This document shows, piece after piece, positions 32,070-43,300 of a stretch of DNA of 64,000 bases (its first letter is position 1; each line of letters opens with the position of its first letter). The position numbers and the translations under genes were made by a program. Location: the NCBI GenBank assembly GCA_009809945.1, contig WTPW01001090.1, positions 101,963 to 165,962 of the forward strand. The letters are read 5' to 3'. This DNA is from Gigaspora margarita. Taxonomy: Eukaryota; Glomeromycota; Glomeromycetes; Diversisporales; Gigasporaceae. Below the pieces are notes generated by a model. It worked only from the letters and a program-made list of their open reading frames with translations. It was not told the DNA's origin and made no database searches.

Positions 32070-33530
32070 TATATCCTTATCTAGAGTTCCAAAGTTTGAT
32101 CTGGATTTGATTTGAGTTTGATCAAACCCCAATTAAACCAAACTCAAACTATAAATTTTATAAAGTTTGAAATCAAGCCGAACTCAAATAAAAAAATAAT
32201 CCAATTCAAACCAAACCCAAATTTTATTCAAAATTTGATTTGAATTTGATTTGAAGTTTGCAAACTAGTTTGAGTTTGAATAATATAAATATATTTTTAA
32301 ATTTTAAACAAGTTTCTTAAATCAAACTTTGTATTTAAGTAAACTTATTTAAAATATAAATATATATTATATGTTTTCAAAAATAATCTATCTTTTTGGA
32401 CGATTTTGAACACAAAAAATCTAGAGTAGCTTATTTTTAGATATAATTGATTTTTACTTAGTCACCAATAGTTGTTACATAATAAAGTCTAAATTTTACT
32501 ATGTAAATCGATTATTTATACTTAAATAGACTTGTTTGGAAGACTAAACTACACATATATTAAAAGTTTCATCAAAATAGGAGTACTTTTTGCTATTTGA
32601 CTTTTAATTTTAATGTTTATCAAAATATTTTGTTAATTAAATTTTAATCTTTTTATTGAATATAAAAATTAAAAACCAATAAAAAAAGTTCTCCAATTTT
32701 GTTGTAAATTTCAAAAAATGCGTATTTTGATCTTCTAAATAAGTTTACTTAAGTGACTTTAATTAATTTGCTTAGTAAAGTTTAGACTTTACTATATAGC
32801 AACTTTTATTAATTGTGGAGTAGCTGATTTTTGAACCAAAGATGTTTTTGAGTTTTTTGACCAATAGATAAAGGTAGTTTATTTTTGGAAGTAACTTATT
32901 TTTGGCAATATACAGTATTTATATTACCATATATTTTTGAAAATAAGCTACCTTTTTTGGATGATGTTTGATACAAAAAATCTAGGGTTACTTATTTTTA
33001 GATAAAATCAATTTTTGGTTAATTGCCAATAGTGTTACATAGTAAAGTCTAAATTCTACTATATAAAACTATTATTGGTACTTATGTGAACTTATTTGAA
33101 AGACTAAACGATACCTATTCTAAAAGTTTCTTCTAAATATGAATACCTTTTATTATTTGACTTTTAATTTTTAAGTTCAATAAATATATTTTGTTAATAA
33201 ATTTTTAATCTCTTTATTGAAAGTAAATATTAAAATCAATTAATAAAACCTTCTTCAATTTCATTGTAAATTTCAAGATATACATATTTTGATCTTCTAA
33301 ATATGTTTACTTAAACGACTTTAATCGATTTACTTAGTAAAAAAATTAGATTTTACTATGTAGCAACTTTTATCAATCATAGTTAGCTTATTTTCAAAGA
33401 CATTTTTGCATTTCTTGACCAAAAGAAGGGGTAGTTTATTTTCAGAAATAGCTTATTTTCAGCAATATACAGTATTCAAACTCAAACTAGTTTGCAAACT
33501 TCAAACTCAAACTCAAACCAAACTCTTTTT
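32070..33530. repeat. TIR-bounded tandem repeat block, copy 1
   Basis: Ends are low-complexity inverted repeats of AAACTCAAAC words, including GAAGTTTGCAAACTAGTTTG at about 32251-32270 and its inverse at about 33489-33508. Inside are two direct units of about 550 bp (about 32380-32935 and 32936-33475) sharing AAAAAATCTAG, TTACTTATTTTTAGATA and AGTAAAGTCTAAATT blocks, with further short palindromes. A similar arrangement recurs at 39740-41520. No coding. Confidence 0.65.
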
Positions 33531-33869
33531 TTTTTTTCTCAATATCATGCTATGAATCTAAATCAAAAAATCTTGTACAACAGCTGCATGATATTAATAC
33601 TCCTACTTGTGTTATTACAGTGGCAGTTAATAAGATTATTGATAGTAGGATTATTTTTTTTTGTGTTAAAATGCCATAGTTGAAACTTTATTTAAGTAAA
33701 AAACAAAAGGTTACATTTTAAAGATTTCAAAACTATATTTGTGTTACTGTAAAAACAGGCACCCAATGTGACATTATACCTCCTATTTTCTATAAGTACT
33801 ATAATTAATTATTTCAGATTAATTGACTAGCTAGAATAGGTTGGAGAAGCCTAAGGTATATATCATAGT

Positions 33870-34800
33870 ATTAGTGTATACAGTTTGTTAGAAAAAAACC
33901 TTGTAGAAACCATTTTTCTATAAAAGAAAAAAATTCTATATGAGATATATTTGATGAAGATGTAGTTGTTGTATAGGAAATATTTGGAAAGAAATATTTC
34001 TTTTTTTTCATTTTTGAGGTAATATTGCGAGCATGTTCCCATTGGTGTTGAGATATATTTCGTGAAGACCAAATAGTATTTTGGAACCAATCTAAAAGAT
34101 TATTTGACAAAGAAATAAGAAATAATTTAGTTTGTTTAGCAGTAAGTAGTTTAATATTTTTTGAAAACATTAGAGGAAAAAATTCCAATAATATAGTAAA
34201 GAAAATAGTTAAATTGTGGATTAGGTGAATTAAGTGTAGAATGAAGAAGAATATTGAGAATTGTAGTTGGCAATGTAGTAGTGATTTTGAGAGAGATAAG
34301 TGTATCAGTAATTATGTTAGTTATAGATTGTTGAATATTATTGTTATTGTTTGAACAGAGAAGCATGTGTAGAGTGTCTTCATTATCTGAACAGTGAGAA
34401 CATTTTGATGTTGGATATAGGTAAGAATAGCGAATATGAAGGTTTTCTATAGTTGGAAGATTATTTGTTAGTATTTTGATTCTAAAGGAATATTTAGAAT
34501 GATTGTGTTCAAGTGTGTTTAGGATATCAAAACATAGTGTCCAATTGGGTTCAGCTATATTTTTAAATATTTTAAGAGTAGACCAGGAATATAGTTATTG
34601 TATAGTATATATATTTTTGATAAAGGTTCGTATTTTGAAAGGAATAAGACAATTGTTTCATAAAAAATGTATTGGTAGATTAGAAAATTTTGGGTAATTT
34701 TAAGTATTGGTTTGTTAGTTCCATTTTTTGTGAGTAAGTCTGCTTGGTTATGGATTGGATTAAGATGTGATTTGATTTTGTGTAAAGTAAATGAAATGTT
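33870..34800 (-). pseudogene. Second LINE fragment (RNase H and zinc-finger end)
   Basis: On the minus strand: KIKSHLNPIHNQADLLTKNG (about 34780-34720), the conserved end of LINE RNase H domains (H.N..AD.L), then SHCSDNEDTLHMLLCSNN (about 34390-34335), a C..C...H...C zinc-binding motif, then a Trp-rich C-terminal tail (LLDWFQNTIWSSRNI). Several frameshifts. It is a different, more complete C-terminus than in the 27.1-32-kb LINE, so it derives from another LINE lineage. Confidence 0.6.
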
Positions 34801-35221
34801 TTTAATAGATTTGATTTGATTAAACTCAAACCAAACTCAAATTAACTTAAAAGTTTTCTTCAAATCAAACTCAAATATTTTTTTTAATGCTAGTGTTACA
34901 GTAGGGAGGCCTTTTTATACTTCTTACTATAACAATGACATGGTTATAGGGATCATTTAGCAGTTTATAGTAGTGTCCAAGAGGCAGGTATAATTCCTTA
35001 GTCTGTAAGAAATTATACTCTTCTTTGTAGACAGTTTGTAACAGTATTTAGATTTAACAATGGTTTCTTTTATTTAATAATAATAAGCAAGAGAGCTATT
35101 TTTAGGCTTCTATTCCTAAGAAATTCCTTTTACAAGATATTTAATAAATATAAAGAGAAGTGGGTATCTTGGTCTAATTTGACTAAGGGAAATTCTGTGT
35201 CTTTAAATACATTTTAGAATA

Positions 35222-35328
35222 AGCATTATAAGCGTTGATTTACAATGATAAATGTTACAATTATCATGAGCGACATAAGCATTATAAGTGATATATTCAT
35301 TATAAGCAGTATAAGCATTATAAGCATA
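35222..35328. repeat. 9-bp satellite (ATAAGCAGT-type), left segment
   Basis: Units ATAAGCATT, ATAAGTGAT, ATAAGCAGT run up to the edge of a MITE at 35329; the same satellite resumes at 36092. Confidence 0.75.
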
Positions 35329-36090
35329 ACTGTATTAGCTCAAAATAACGATCATAGGCATTATTTTGAAAATTGTATCTCCTAAAAATAGCATCCTTGG
35401 TTTCGAAATAACACCCATGCGTATCCCAAAATAGCATGCACCATATATAGAATACTATTTAATCAAATGCATAACAAAGATATTCAACGAATGCTTCATA
35501 TTTATTCTTTTTAGCTTTAATTGCTTCAAGAATAACTATCATTAAATGTTCAATTAGCACTATTCTTATTTTAGCAGGATAATAAATTGTTATGGTCATT
35601 CTTTTTGATTTAATACTGGAATATAATTTTGATAATAAACGAATGTTTTATGCACATCCTTTTTAAAGTTAGAACTATAATGGCCTTAGAGTGCTGCATA
35701 ATAATGCCAAAGAACAAAGAAATATAAGATTATAAATCTACAGGTGATACCTAATTGTAATCTGGCTCTCATATATCTTGCTTTTTCTCTTCATTCATTG
35801 CTCCTAGCGCTCTGCCTGTTGTCATATGTGACAAGTTAAATGTGCCACACCATAGCAATACTTTATATATGTGCAAAAAATAAATAATTTACTTTTTACT
35901 ATTGCTACGTAGAAGTTTAACAATAGGTTAATTGTTCCTATATATATATATATATTAAGGTTTGGATTTTTAGCGCCAGTACAAAATAAAAAATCAGGTT
36001 ACTGCAAAATAATGCACATGTGCACACTCAAAATAGCACACAGATAATTGAATCACTATGCAGGTGCATGTTATTTCGCAGTAATACAGT
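35329..36090. mobile_element. Longer decayed relative of the 8308 MITE, inserted in a 9-bp satellite
   Basis: Ends read ACTGTATTAGCTCAAAATAA and, inverted, ACTGTATTACTGCGAAATAA. The first ~120 bp follow the 8308 element block by block (AAATAACG..CAT..GGCATTATTTTGAAAATTG, AAAATAGCAT, GGTTTCGAAATAACACCCAT), and the last ~110 bp match its other end. About 530 bp in the middle are not in the short copy. Confidence 0.65.
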
Positions 36091-36091
36091 A

Positions 36092-36185
36092 TAAGCAGTA
36101 TAAGCAGTATAAGTATTATAAGCATTATAAGCAGTATAAGCGTTATAGGTAGTATAAGTGTTATAAGTGTTATAAGCGGTATGAA
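36092..36185. repeat. 9-bp satellite, right segment
   Basis: About ten units of ATAAGCAGT, ATAAGTATT, ATAAGCGTT, ATAGGTAGT and ATAAGTGTT. Continues the array that ends at 35328. Confidence 0.8.
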
Positions 36186-36319
36186 CTATTCTAAATATTT
36201 AACTTCTCAAATAATAATAACAATATATGAAATACTAAAAATAATAATAAAATAAATATAATAATAATAAATATTCTAATAAAATAATATTAACTACTTG
36301 TTCTATAACATTCATATCC

Positions 36320-36989
36320 CATTAAAAAATTTACTCTGTAAATTTCTTCTCTAGTTCTTCTATTAAGATGATATAGTCTTTATCCTTTAACTTGAATATT
36401 TGAGTCATGGAAAGGTGTTTGGTTTGATGCATTAAGTCTTTAGGACTAATTGTGAAGATTTTTCTAATTCTTTGAGCTCCTTTCCAGATGCCTTGGGTTT
36501 TTTATTTATCTTTAACTTTTTGAATCTGTTCTCTAATTTGTTTTCAGTATTCTGTCTGTTTCTCAATTATTGTTTCCAAGTAATAATAAGCTTCAATGGC
36601 CTGTATCTGTTCATGGTGAGATTGTTTAAATTTGTGGTCCAAGTTTTTCAGAGAAAAGGATTAGTTCAGACAGCCTTTTGCAAATTAAGAGTCTGAGTCA
36701 AGACTTCAAAGAATTGCACAATAGCCTTAGGCTTTTCAGTTATGGCTGCAGCTAGTAAGGCTTCTATGTCTTCATCGAAAGGTCTTAGTAACTTATCAAG
36801 TTCATTAGAAGGGTCTGATTCTTCAGTTAAAGTAACATCGATTACTTGTTCTGGATTTAGAGCATCCTATAAAATTACATTCTGGCTAGAAATTCCTAAA
36901 TTATATTAGGCAGTAGAGTCTTGTCTCCAAATAGAAAGAAAATTTTGAAGAGCTAGTATAGTATTGGGTCATAAAGTAGTAGATTCCAT
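36320..36989 (-). pseudogene. Decayed ORF downstream of the Gypsy integrase
   Basis: A minus-strand frame starts MESTTL at 36989 and, with several stops, includes LNPEQVIDVTLTEESDPSNE and LLRPFDEDIEALLAAAITEK, an acidic helical protein. It has no recognised domain. It lies just after the integrase end, in the place of an extra 3' ORF, but it could equally be the gag start of another element copy. Confidence 0.4.
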
Positions 36990-37089
36990 TTTAGAGATTT
37001 TGGTAATATATCTAAAAAATTAATCAGAGTATAAAGTTATATATATATGCAATAGAGTAGCACAATGATTTTTATGAAGCATTGTACAA

Positions 37090-38180
37090 AGTTTTACACT
37101 AATGTTACACTCTTTCTCAATAAATTTCTTCCAGAAATTTCTAATTTTTGATTATGATTATTGGTTCCTATATCTGTTTCTTATAGTAATTAGCAAGTCT
37201 ATTACTATTATAGTATTTTTGTAAAGTCTTTCTTTTCAAATCTCGGAGTTTATATGCACTATTGTTTAATTTTTCTTGAATTATAAAGGGTTCAATTCTT
37301 TTGTCTTCAAATTTAGCAAATTGCAATATTTCTAATTCTTTTCATTGTATCCATACTTTTTTTCCAATCTCAAAAATTTCTTCTTTTATCTTCTTATTAA
37401 AATATTTCTTCTGTTTTTTTTGTGATTTGCTAGTATTTTCTCTAGCTTCTTCTTGTAACATTGGTAATTTTTCTATTAACTCATACATTGTCTACAGGAT
37501 ATACTAGAATAAGTACTTCTATAGATAAAGTGGCTTGTCTTCCATTGACTAACTGAAATGGAGTGTATCCAGCAGTAGCATGTCTTTTTATGCAGTAGGC
37601 TAAGAGGACAGCAGGTATATATAAATCCCAATCATCATCTTCTTTTACTTTTGCAAGAGATTCACATAATGTTCAGTTAAGTTTTTCAACCATTCCATTT
37701 GTCTATGGGTGATATGGTAAAGAGAATTTATGTTTAATAAGAAACTTTTTGCACAGTATCCTTATGGTTTTACTAATAAAGTTTCTTCTTTGGTCAGAGA
37801 GTATAATCTTTGGAGTTCTATGTCTACAGATGTTTTCTTCAAAAATGAATTGAGCAAGAGTATTGGCACCAGCATCAGATACAGCACAGGCTTCTGGCCA
37901 TCTTGTTAGATAGTCTGTAGCGACTATAATATAATGATTGTTCTGAGTAGTTATCAGGAGAGGTTCTACAAGATCAATTCCAATTCTTTCAAAAGCATGT
38001 CCTATCTGAATTGGATAGAGGGGTTCTTTTCTCCTTTCTTTTAGTCTTTTCTGGCATGTTTCACAAGTCTTTAAATATTCTTGAATGTCTCAGTACATTT
38101 GATCCCAATAATATAATTTAGCTATTTTATAGTACAAGCATCAGTTTCCAAATATCCAGCAGTAGGATGTTTATGCATCA
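37090..38180 (-). pseudogene. Gypsy integrase remnant
   Basis: Minus strand: a zinc-binding tail (YLKTCEKCQKRLKERRK), then ERIGIDLVEPL with the first catalytic aspartate, TDYLTRWPEACAVSDA, the second aspartate region IILSDQRRNFISKT, LPYHP-TNGMVEKLN with the glutamate, and a C-terminal GPF/Y-like part ending in IQEKLNNSAYKLRDLK. The DDE residues are partly readable but stops interrupt it. Integrase would insert the element's cDNA into the genome. Confidence 0.75.
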
Positions 38181-38479
38181 TATATAGGATCAGTTCTACT
38201 TCAGTCCATTTAATAACTCAGAAAGGATATTTGTATCTTTTCTATTTCTTTTATACAAAAGGTTATGTCTAATTTCAAAATATCAGGCCTGATTAATTAA
38301 TTGTTTCTTTTGGTAGTCTGTAAATTTTTCTAGTATTTTGTCTGATTCAAGATAGTTATAAAGTTGATTATATTGGTCTAAATTCATAATCTAGATGGTT
38401 TATCTGTCTGTGTCAGGAGGAATGATAAAACATCAACATTAGAGTGAATTCTTTCTGGTTTATGAAAGATTCAAAGTTA

Positions 38480-39512
38480 TAAGGTCAGAGTTTAAAATCT
38501 ATCTTCCAATCCTTCCTTTTGGTTTAGCAGAGCATAGCTATTTCAAGGCAGAGTGGTCTGTAACTCATATAAATCAGGTAGTGTCTAAATATTTGTAAAA
38601 GTGGTCGAAAGCCACACTATAGCAGCACATTCTAATTCTGTTGCACCATAGTTTACTTCTTCTTTTCAAAGACTTTAGCTTGTATAAGCAATTGGGTGTT
38701 CTTTCTGATTGTGTTCTAGTTGGCTAAGAGTAGTACCAAATCTATAGTAAGGAGCATCAGTAGCCAAAATAAATATCTTTCTAAAATCTGGGCAGGCTAA
38801 TAAAGGGGCAGCAGTAAGTCAGTCTTTCAGTTCTATAAAGGCTTCTAGTTGAACATGGGTCCATCAGTAGAATTCATCTTTTTGTAACAATCAATTTAAG
38901 GGTTTACAATAGCAGAGAAGTTTTAAATAAATTGTCTATAATATCCAGCTAGTTCTAAGAATGAGTGAAGTTGGGTTATATTTATGGTGGCTGTATCTTT
39001 TGAATGGCTTCTATTTTTGCAGGGTCTGGGGCTATTCCACTAGGTGCAATGATGTGTCCTAAGAAAGGTAAGTGTTGTATCCAGAAATTACATTTCTTGA
39101 TATTGAGGCATATCTAGCTTTCTTGATTCTTCAGAAGACTATATTTAAATGTTTAAGATAGTCATTGAATGTTTGAGAATACACTATAGCATCATCTAGA
39201 TAAACAACTACAAACTTCTATGCAATCCAATCATATACTTAGTCTAATAATCACTGGAATGTAGTAGGAGCATTACAAAGTCCAAATTGCATCATATTAA
39301 ACTCATAGGTTCTATAGCAGGTTACAAATGTAGTCTTTTCTTTGTCTCGAGAGTGCATTGCAACTTGCCAGTATCTACTTGCAAGATCCAATGTAGAAAA
39401 CCAATACAATCCAGCAAGGGTATTTAATATTTCGTCTATACAGGACAGAGGGTAGGCATCCTTTTTGATCACATTGTTAAGCTTTCTATAGTCTACACAA
39501 AAGCGTAATTTA
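38480..39512 (-). pseudogene. Gypsy reverse transcriptase (3' part) and RNase H remnant
   Basis: The longest frame (39472-39251) reads KKDAYPLSCIDEILNTLAGL, WFSTLDLASRYWQV and FGLCNAPTTFQ, textbook Ty3/Gypsy RT blocks. The catalytic box YLDDAIVYSQ lies at about 39220-39190. RNase H traces include ATDAPYYRFG and TDHSALK-L with KGRIGRWIL. The gene is broken at 39512/43439 by the inserted element. Confidence 0.85.
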
Positions 39513-39885
39513 GGGAGCTTCCAGAAATCAGCTGATTTTTGTTTACTATGAGCCTACCCACCCACTCACACCTGATACCCCCAATTAGCCAATCAGATTT
39601 TACAATTATAAAAGGTTAAATATAATATTTAATAGTAAATAACTTTTGATCTACTGGACCAAATTAGATGATTTAACTACCAAAATGATCCTCTTAATAA
39701 GAGAATTCTAGCAAGCCTAGTGTCCTATAGACCAAGACCAGACCATTCTTTGGGTAAGTTCAGGTCCTAGTTTGAATTTTGGACTAAACTTATTTAAACT
39801 TTTAGCCAAGTTTGAGTTCAGTTTGAATTTTGTTCGACATTTGCAAACTAGTTTGAATCTGCATATAGATATATGTATTTTTTAA

Positions 39886-40200
39886 GGTGGCAATTATTTT
39901 GCTGACAATCACTTCACTGACATAACATTTCACCAACAAATATTTACTGACAAGTTCATTTTACTGACAGTTTGTTTTACCGAAGCTCATTTCACCGACC
40001 AAGTAATTCTGGTCATTGTCATTAGGGTCATAGTAGGGTCAGGATAAAATTAGAGTTAAAGTTAGTGTGCTTTTTAAAAAAAACTTGTCAGTGTAATGAG
40101 CTTCATTGAAACAAACTATCGATAAAATGAACTGTCAGTGAATATTTGTCGATGAAATGTTATGTTGGTGAAGTGATTGTCAGTGAAATAATATGACCCA
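39886..40200. mobile_element. 315-bp MITE with ~100-bp inverted arms and 8-bp target duplication
   Basis: Left arm CTGACAATCACTTCACTGAC... and right arm are inverse copies for about 100 bp; both contain TTTCACTGACA-type words repeated every ~15 bp. TTTTTTAA is duplicated at 39878-39885 and 40201-40208. It is inserted in the first unit of the palindromic array (TATTTTTTAATGCTGAACAA is the uninterrupted form). Confidence 0.7.
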
Positions 40201-40204
40201 TTTT

Positions 40205-41360
40205 TTAATGCTGAACAAGTTTACTTAGTGCAAGAAGTTAGAATCGATTAGTAAAATTTAGAGAATCATAACAATTTGTAGAATTTTATTAATAAAATTA
40301 TCAAAAATATCAAATTATATGTAATTTTACTAACTGAATCTAACTTATTTCACTAAGTAAACTTATTTAGCATCACAAAATACATCATAATAGCATATTT
40401 GGTTTTATATTTTATTGAAAATTTGAAGAAAAGATGCCTAATTTTGGATGCTTGATAAAAATTTACAAAATTAAGCATCTTTTATTCTTATTTTATTAAA
40501 TACAAAATAAACTATGCTAATATTACATATATTTTATGCTAAACAAGTTTACTTAGTGAAAGAAGTGAAATTAAATTAATAAAATTTTATACAATTTGAT
40601 ATTTTTAATAATTTTATTAATAAAATTTTACAAATTGCTATGAATCCCTAAATTTTACTAATTGATACTAACTTATTGCACTAAGTAAACTTGTTTAATA
40701 TCAAAATATACACCATATTGGCATATGTTATTTTGTATTTTATAAAATTTGAAGGAAAGATGCCTAATATTGGATTTTTGATAAAAATTTTCAAAATTAA
40801 GTATCTTTTATTCAAATTTTATAAAATAAAAATAAAATATGCCAAAATGATGTATTTTTTAATGCGTAACAAGTTTAATTAGTGAAAGAAGTGAGATTAA
40901 ATTAGTAAAATTTTATATAATTTGATATTATTAATAATTTTATTAATAAAATTTTACAAATTGCTATTATTCACTAAATTTTACTAATCAATTCTTACTT
41001 CTTGCACTAAGTAAACTTGTTTAGCATCAAAATATACATCGTATTGATATATTTTATTTTATTTTATAAAATTTGAAGAAAAAGATGCCTAATTTTGGAT
41101 TTTTGATAAAAATTTTCAAAATTAAGCATCTTTTATTCAAATTTTATAAAATACAAAATAAAATATGCTGAAATGATATATTTTTTAATGCTTAACAAGT
41201 TTATTTACTAAAAGAAGTATGATTAAATTAGAAAATTTTATACAATTGGATAATTTTAATAATTTTATTAATAAAATTTTACAAATTGCTATTATTCTCT
41301 AAATTTTACTAATTGATTCTAACTACATGCACTAAGTAAACTTGTTCAGCATCAAATAAT
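40205..41360. repeat. Palindromic tandem array A, about 3.5 units of about 325 bp
   Basis: Each unit has two hairpins. The first is bounded by AACAAGTTTACTTAGTG and its inverse CACTAAGTAAACTTGTT, with TTTTATTAATAAAATT at its centre. The second is GATGCCTAATTTTGGATTTT ... AAAATTAAGCATCTTTTATT. Units begin near 40205, 40535, 40860 and 41185. No coding; frames such as 40691-40882 are by-products. Confidence 0.8.
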
Positions 41361-41779
41361 AAATATATATATATTTGACTCAAATTAGTTTGCAAACTTC
41401 AGACCAAACCTGGTCTGAACATCTGATTGAGTTTGATTTGAGTTTAGAACTGGGTAAAATTTTAGAGTTTGAGTCCAGTTTGAACCTGGACCAGACCCAA
41501 ACCAGACTTAGGAGCACTAAGCAAGTCCAAAATCATTAAAATCCAATTACAGGATCCTAGGATTGGAATAAATTTGTATTATTATAAATGGTTTATAATT
41601 ATTTAATAAATTATAGAACTTTTATAGTAACACAATTCTATTCTGATTATAGGTTCTTGTAATTAAATTTTTATAATTTTGGGCTTGCTAGAATCCTCTT
41701 ATTGAGCAGATCATTTTTGTAGTTAAATTATCAAATTTGGTCAGGTAGATCAAAAGTTATTAATTATTAAATATTATTA

Positions 41780-43300
41780 GGGCGCTGACAGATATTACGT
41801 AATATCATTGGGGGGTGGGGGTAAGGCCAAAATCTTACGTTACACTATATAATATATATAATTCTATATATAATATAATATATTGCTAATATATTAAAAT
41901 TTTGAGTATTAATTAAATTTATATAAAGTACAAATATATACTATAATAGTGTATTTTTGAGTGCTGAACACGTTTACTTAGGGGCCAAAGTTATAATTCA
42001 TTAGTAAAATTTTGCATGATGCTGAATTTTCTATATTTTTATTAATAAAAATATAGAAAATTCTGTATTATACAAAATTTTACTAATGAATTATAACTTG
42101 GAGCTCTAAGTAAACTTGTTCAGCGCTAAGGTCTACATTCTGATGGTATATAATTATTTAATTTTTGCAATTTTTGAAATAAAGATGAGTAAAATTGGTA
42201 AATTTTCATCAAAATGTAATATTGCTCACCTTTATTTGAAAATTTAAATAAATCAAAAAAAAATATATGCCGATATAGTGTATTTTTTGATGTTGCACAT
42301 GTTTACTTAGAGCTCAAAGTTATGATTAATTAGTACAATTTTGCATTATGTGGAATTTTCTATATTTTTATTAATAAAAATATAGAAAATTCAGAATTAT
42401 GCAAAATTGTACTAATAAATTATAACTTTGAGCTCTAAGTAAACTTGTTCAGCACAAAAAGATAAGATACACTATATTGGTATATATTTGTTTGATTTTA
42501 ATAAATTTTCAAATAAAAATGAGCAATATTACATTTTGATGAAAATTTACCAATTTTACTCATCTTTATTTCAAATATTAAAAAAATTAAATAATTATAT
42601 GCCGCCAGGATGTAGATTTTAGTGCTGAACAAGTTTACTTAGGGCTCAAAGTTATAATTAATTAGTAAAATTTTGCATGTTACAGAATTTTCTATATTTT
42701 TATTAATTAAAATATAGAAAATTCAGCATAATGCAAAATTTTACTAATTAATTATAACTTTGAACCCTAAGTAAACTTGTTCAGCACTAAAATCTACATC
42801 CTGGCGGCATATAATTATTTAAATTTTTTAATATTTGAAATAAAGATGAGTAAAATTGGTAAATTTTCATCAAAATGTAATATTACTCATCTTTATTTGA
42901 AAATTTATTAAAATCAAACAAATATATACCGATATAGTGTATCTTTTTGTGCTGAACAAGTTTACTTAGAGCTCAAAGTTATAATTTATTAGTACAATTT
43001 TGCATAATTCTGAATTTTCTATATTTTTATTAATAAAAATATAAATAATTCTGTATTATGCAAAATTTTACTAATGTAATATGACTTTGGGCACTAAAAA
43101 ACTTTCTCAGCATGCAAAAATACATTAGTTTGGTATATAATTATATGTTAAATAAGTTTATTTAGAGCCCAAAATAATAATCTATTAGTAAAATTTTGAT
43201 AAAATTTTTTTTAAAATCAACCAATCAGAATCCGTCTTATGTAGGTGGAGAGGGGGTACCCCCTTGATAAAAAGATATTACGTAATATCTGTCAGTGTCC
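41780..43300. mobile_element. 1.5-kb TTA-flanked element nested inside the 3.9-kb element
   Basis: The ends read GGGCGCTGACAGATATTACG and, inverted, GGACACTGACAGATATTACG, and each includes the self-complementary GATATTACGTAATATC. TTA is found at 41777-41779 and 43301-43303. The interior is the palindromic array at 41935-43140. No transposase. Confidence 0.75.
41935..43140. repeat. Palindromic tandem array B, about 3.5 units of about 330 bp
   Basis: Same design as array A, different sequence: hairpin 1 runs from TTTACTTAGAGCTCAAAGTT to its inverse with TTTTATTAATAAAAATATAG at the centre; hairpin 2 joins AAAGATGAGTAAAATTGGTA to its inverse. Successive units are alternately direct and very close to self-complementary. 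Both arrays share AACAAGTTTACTTAG / CTAAGTAAACTTGTTCAGC. Confidence 0.8.
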
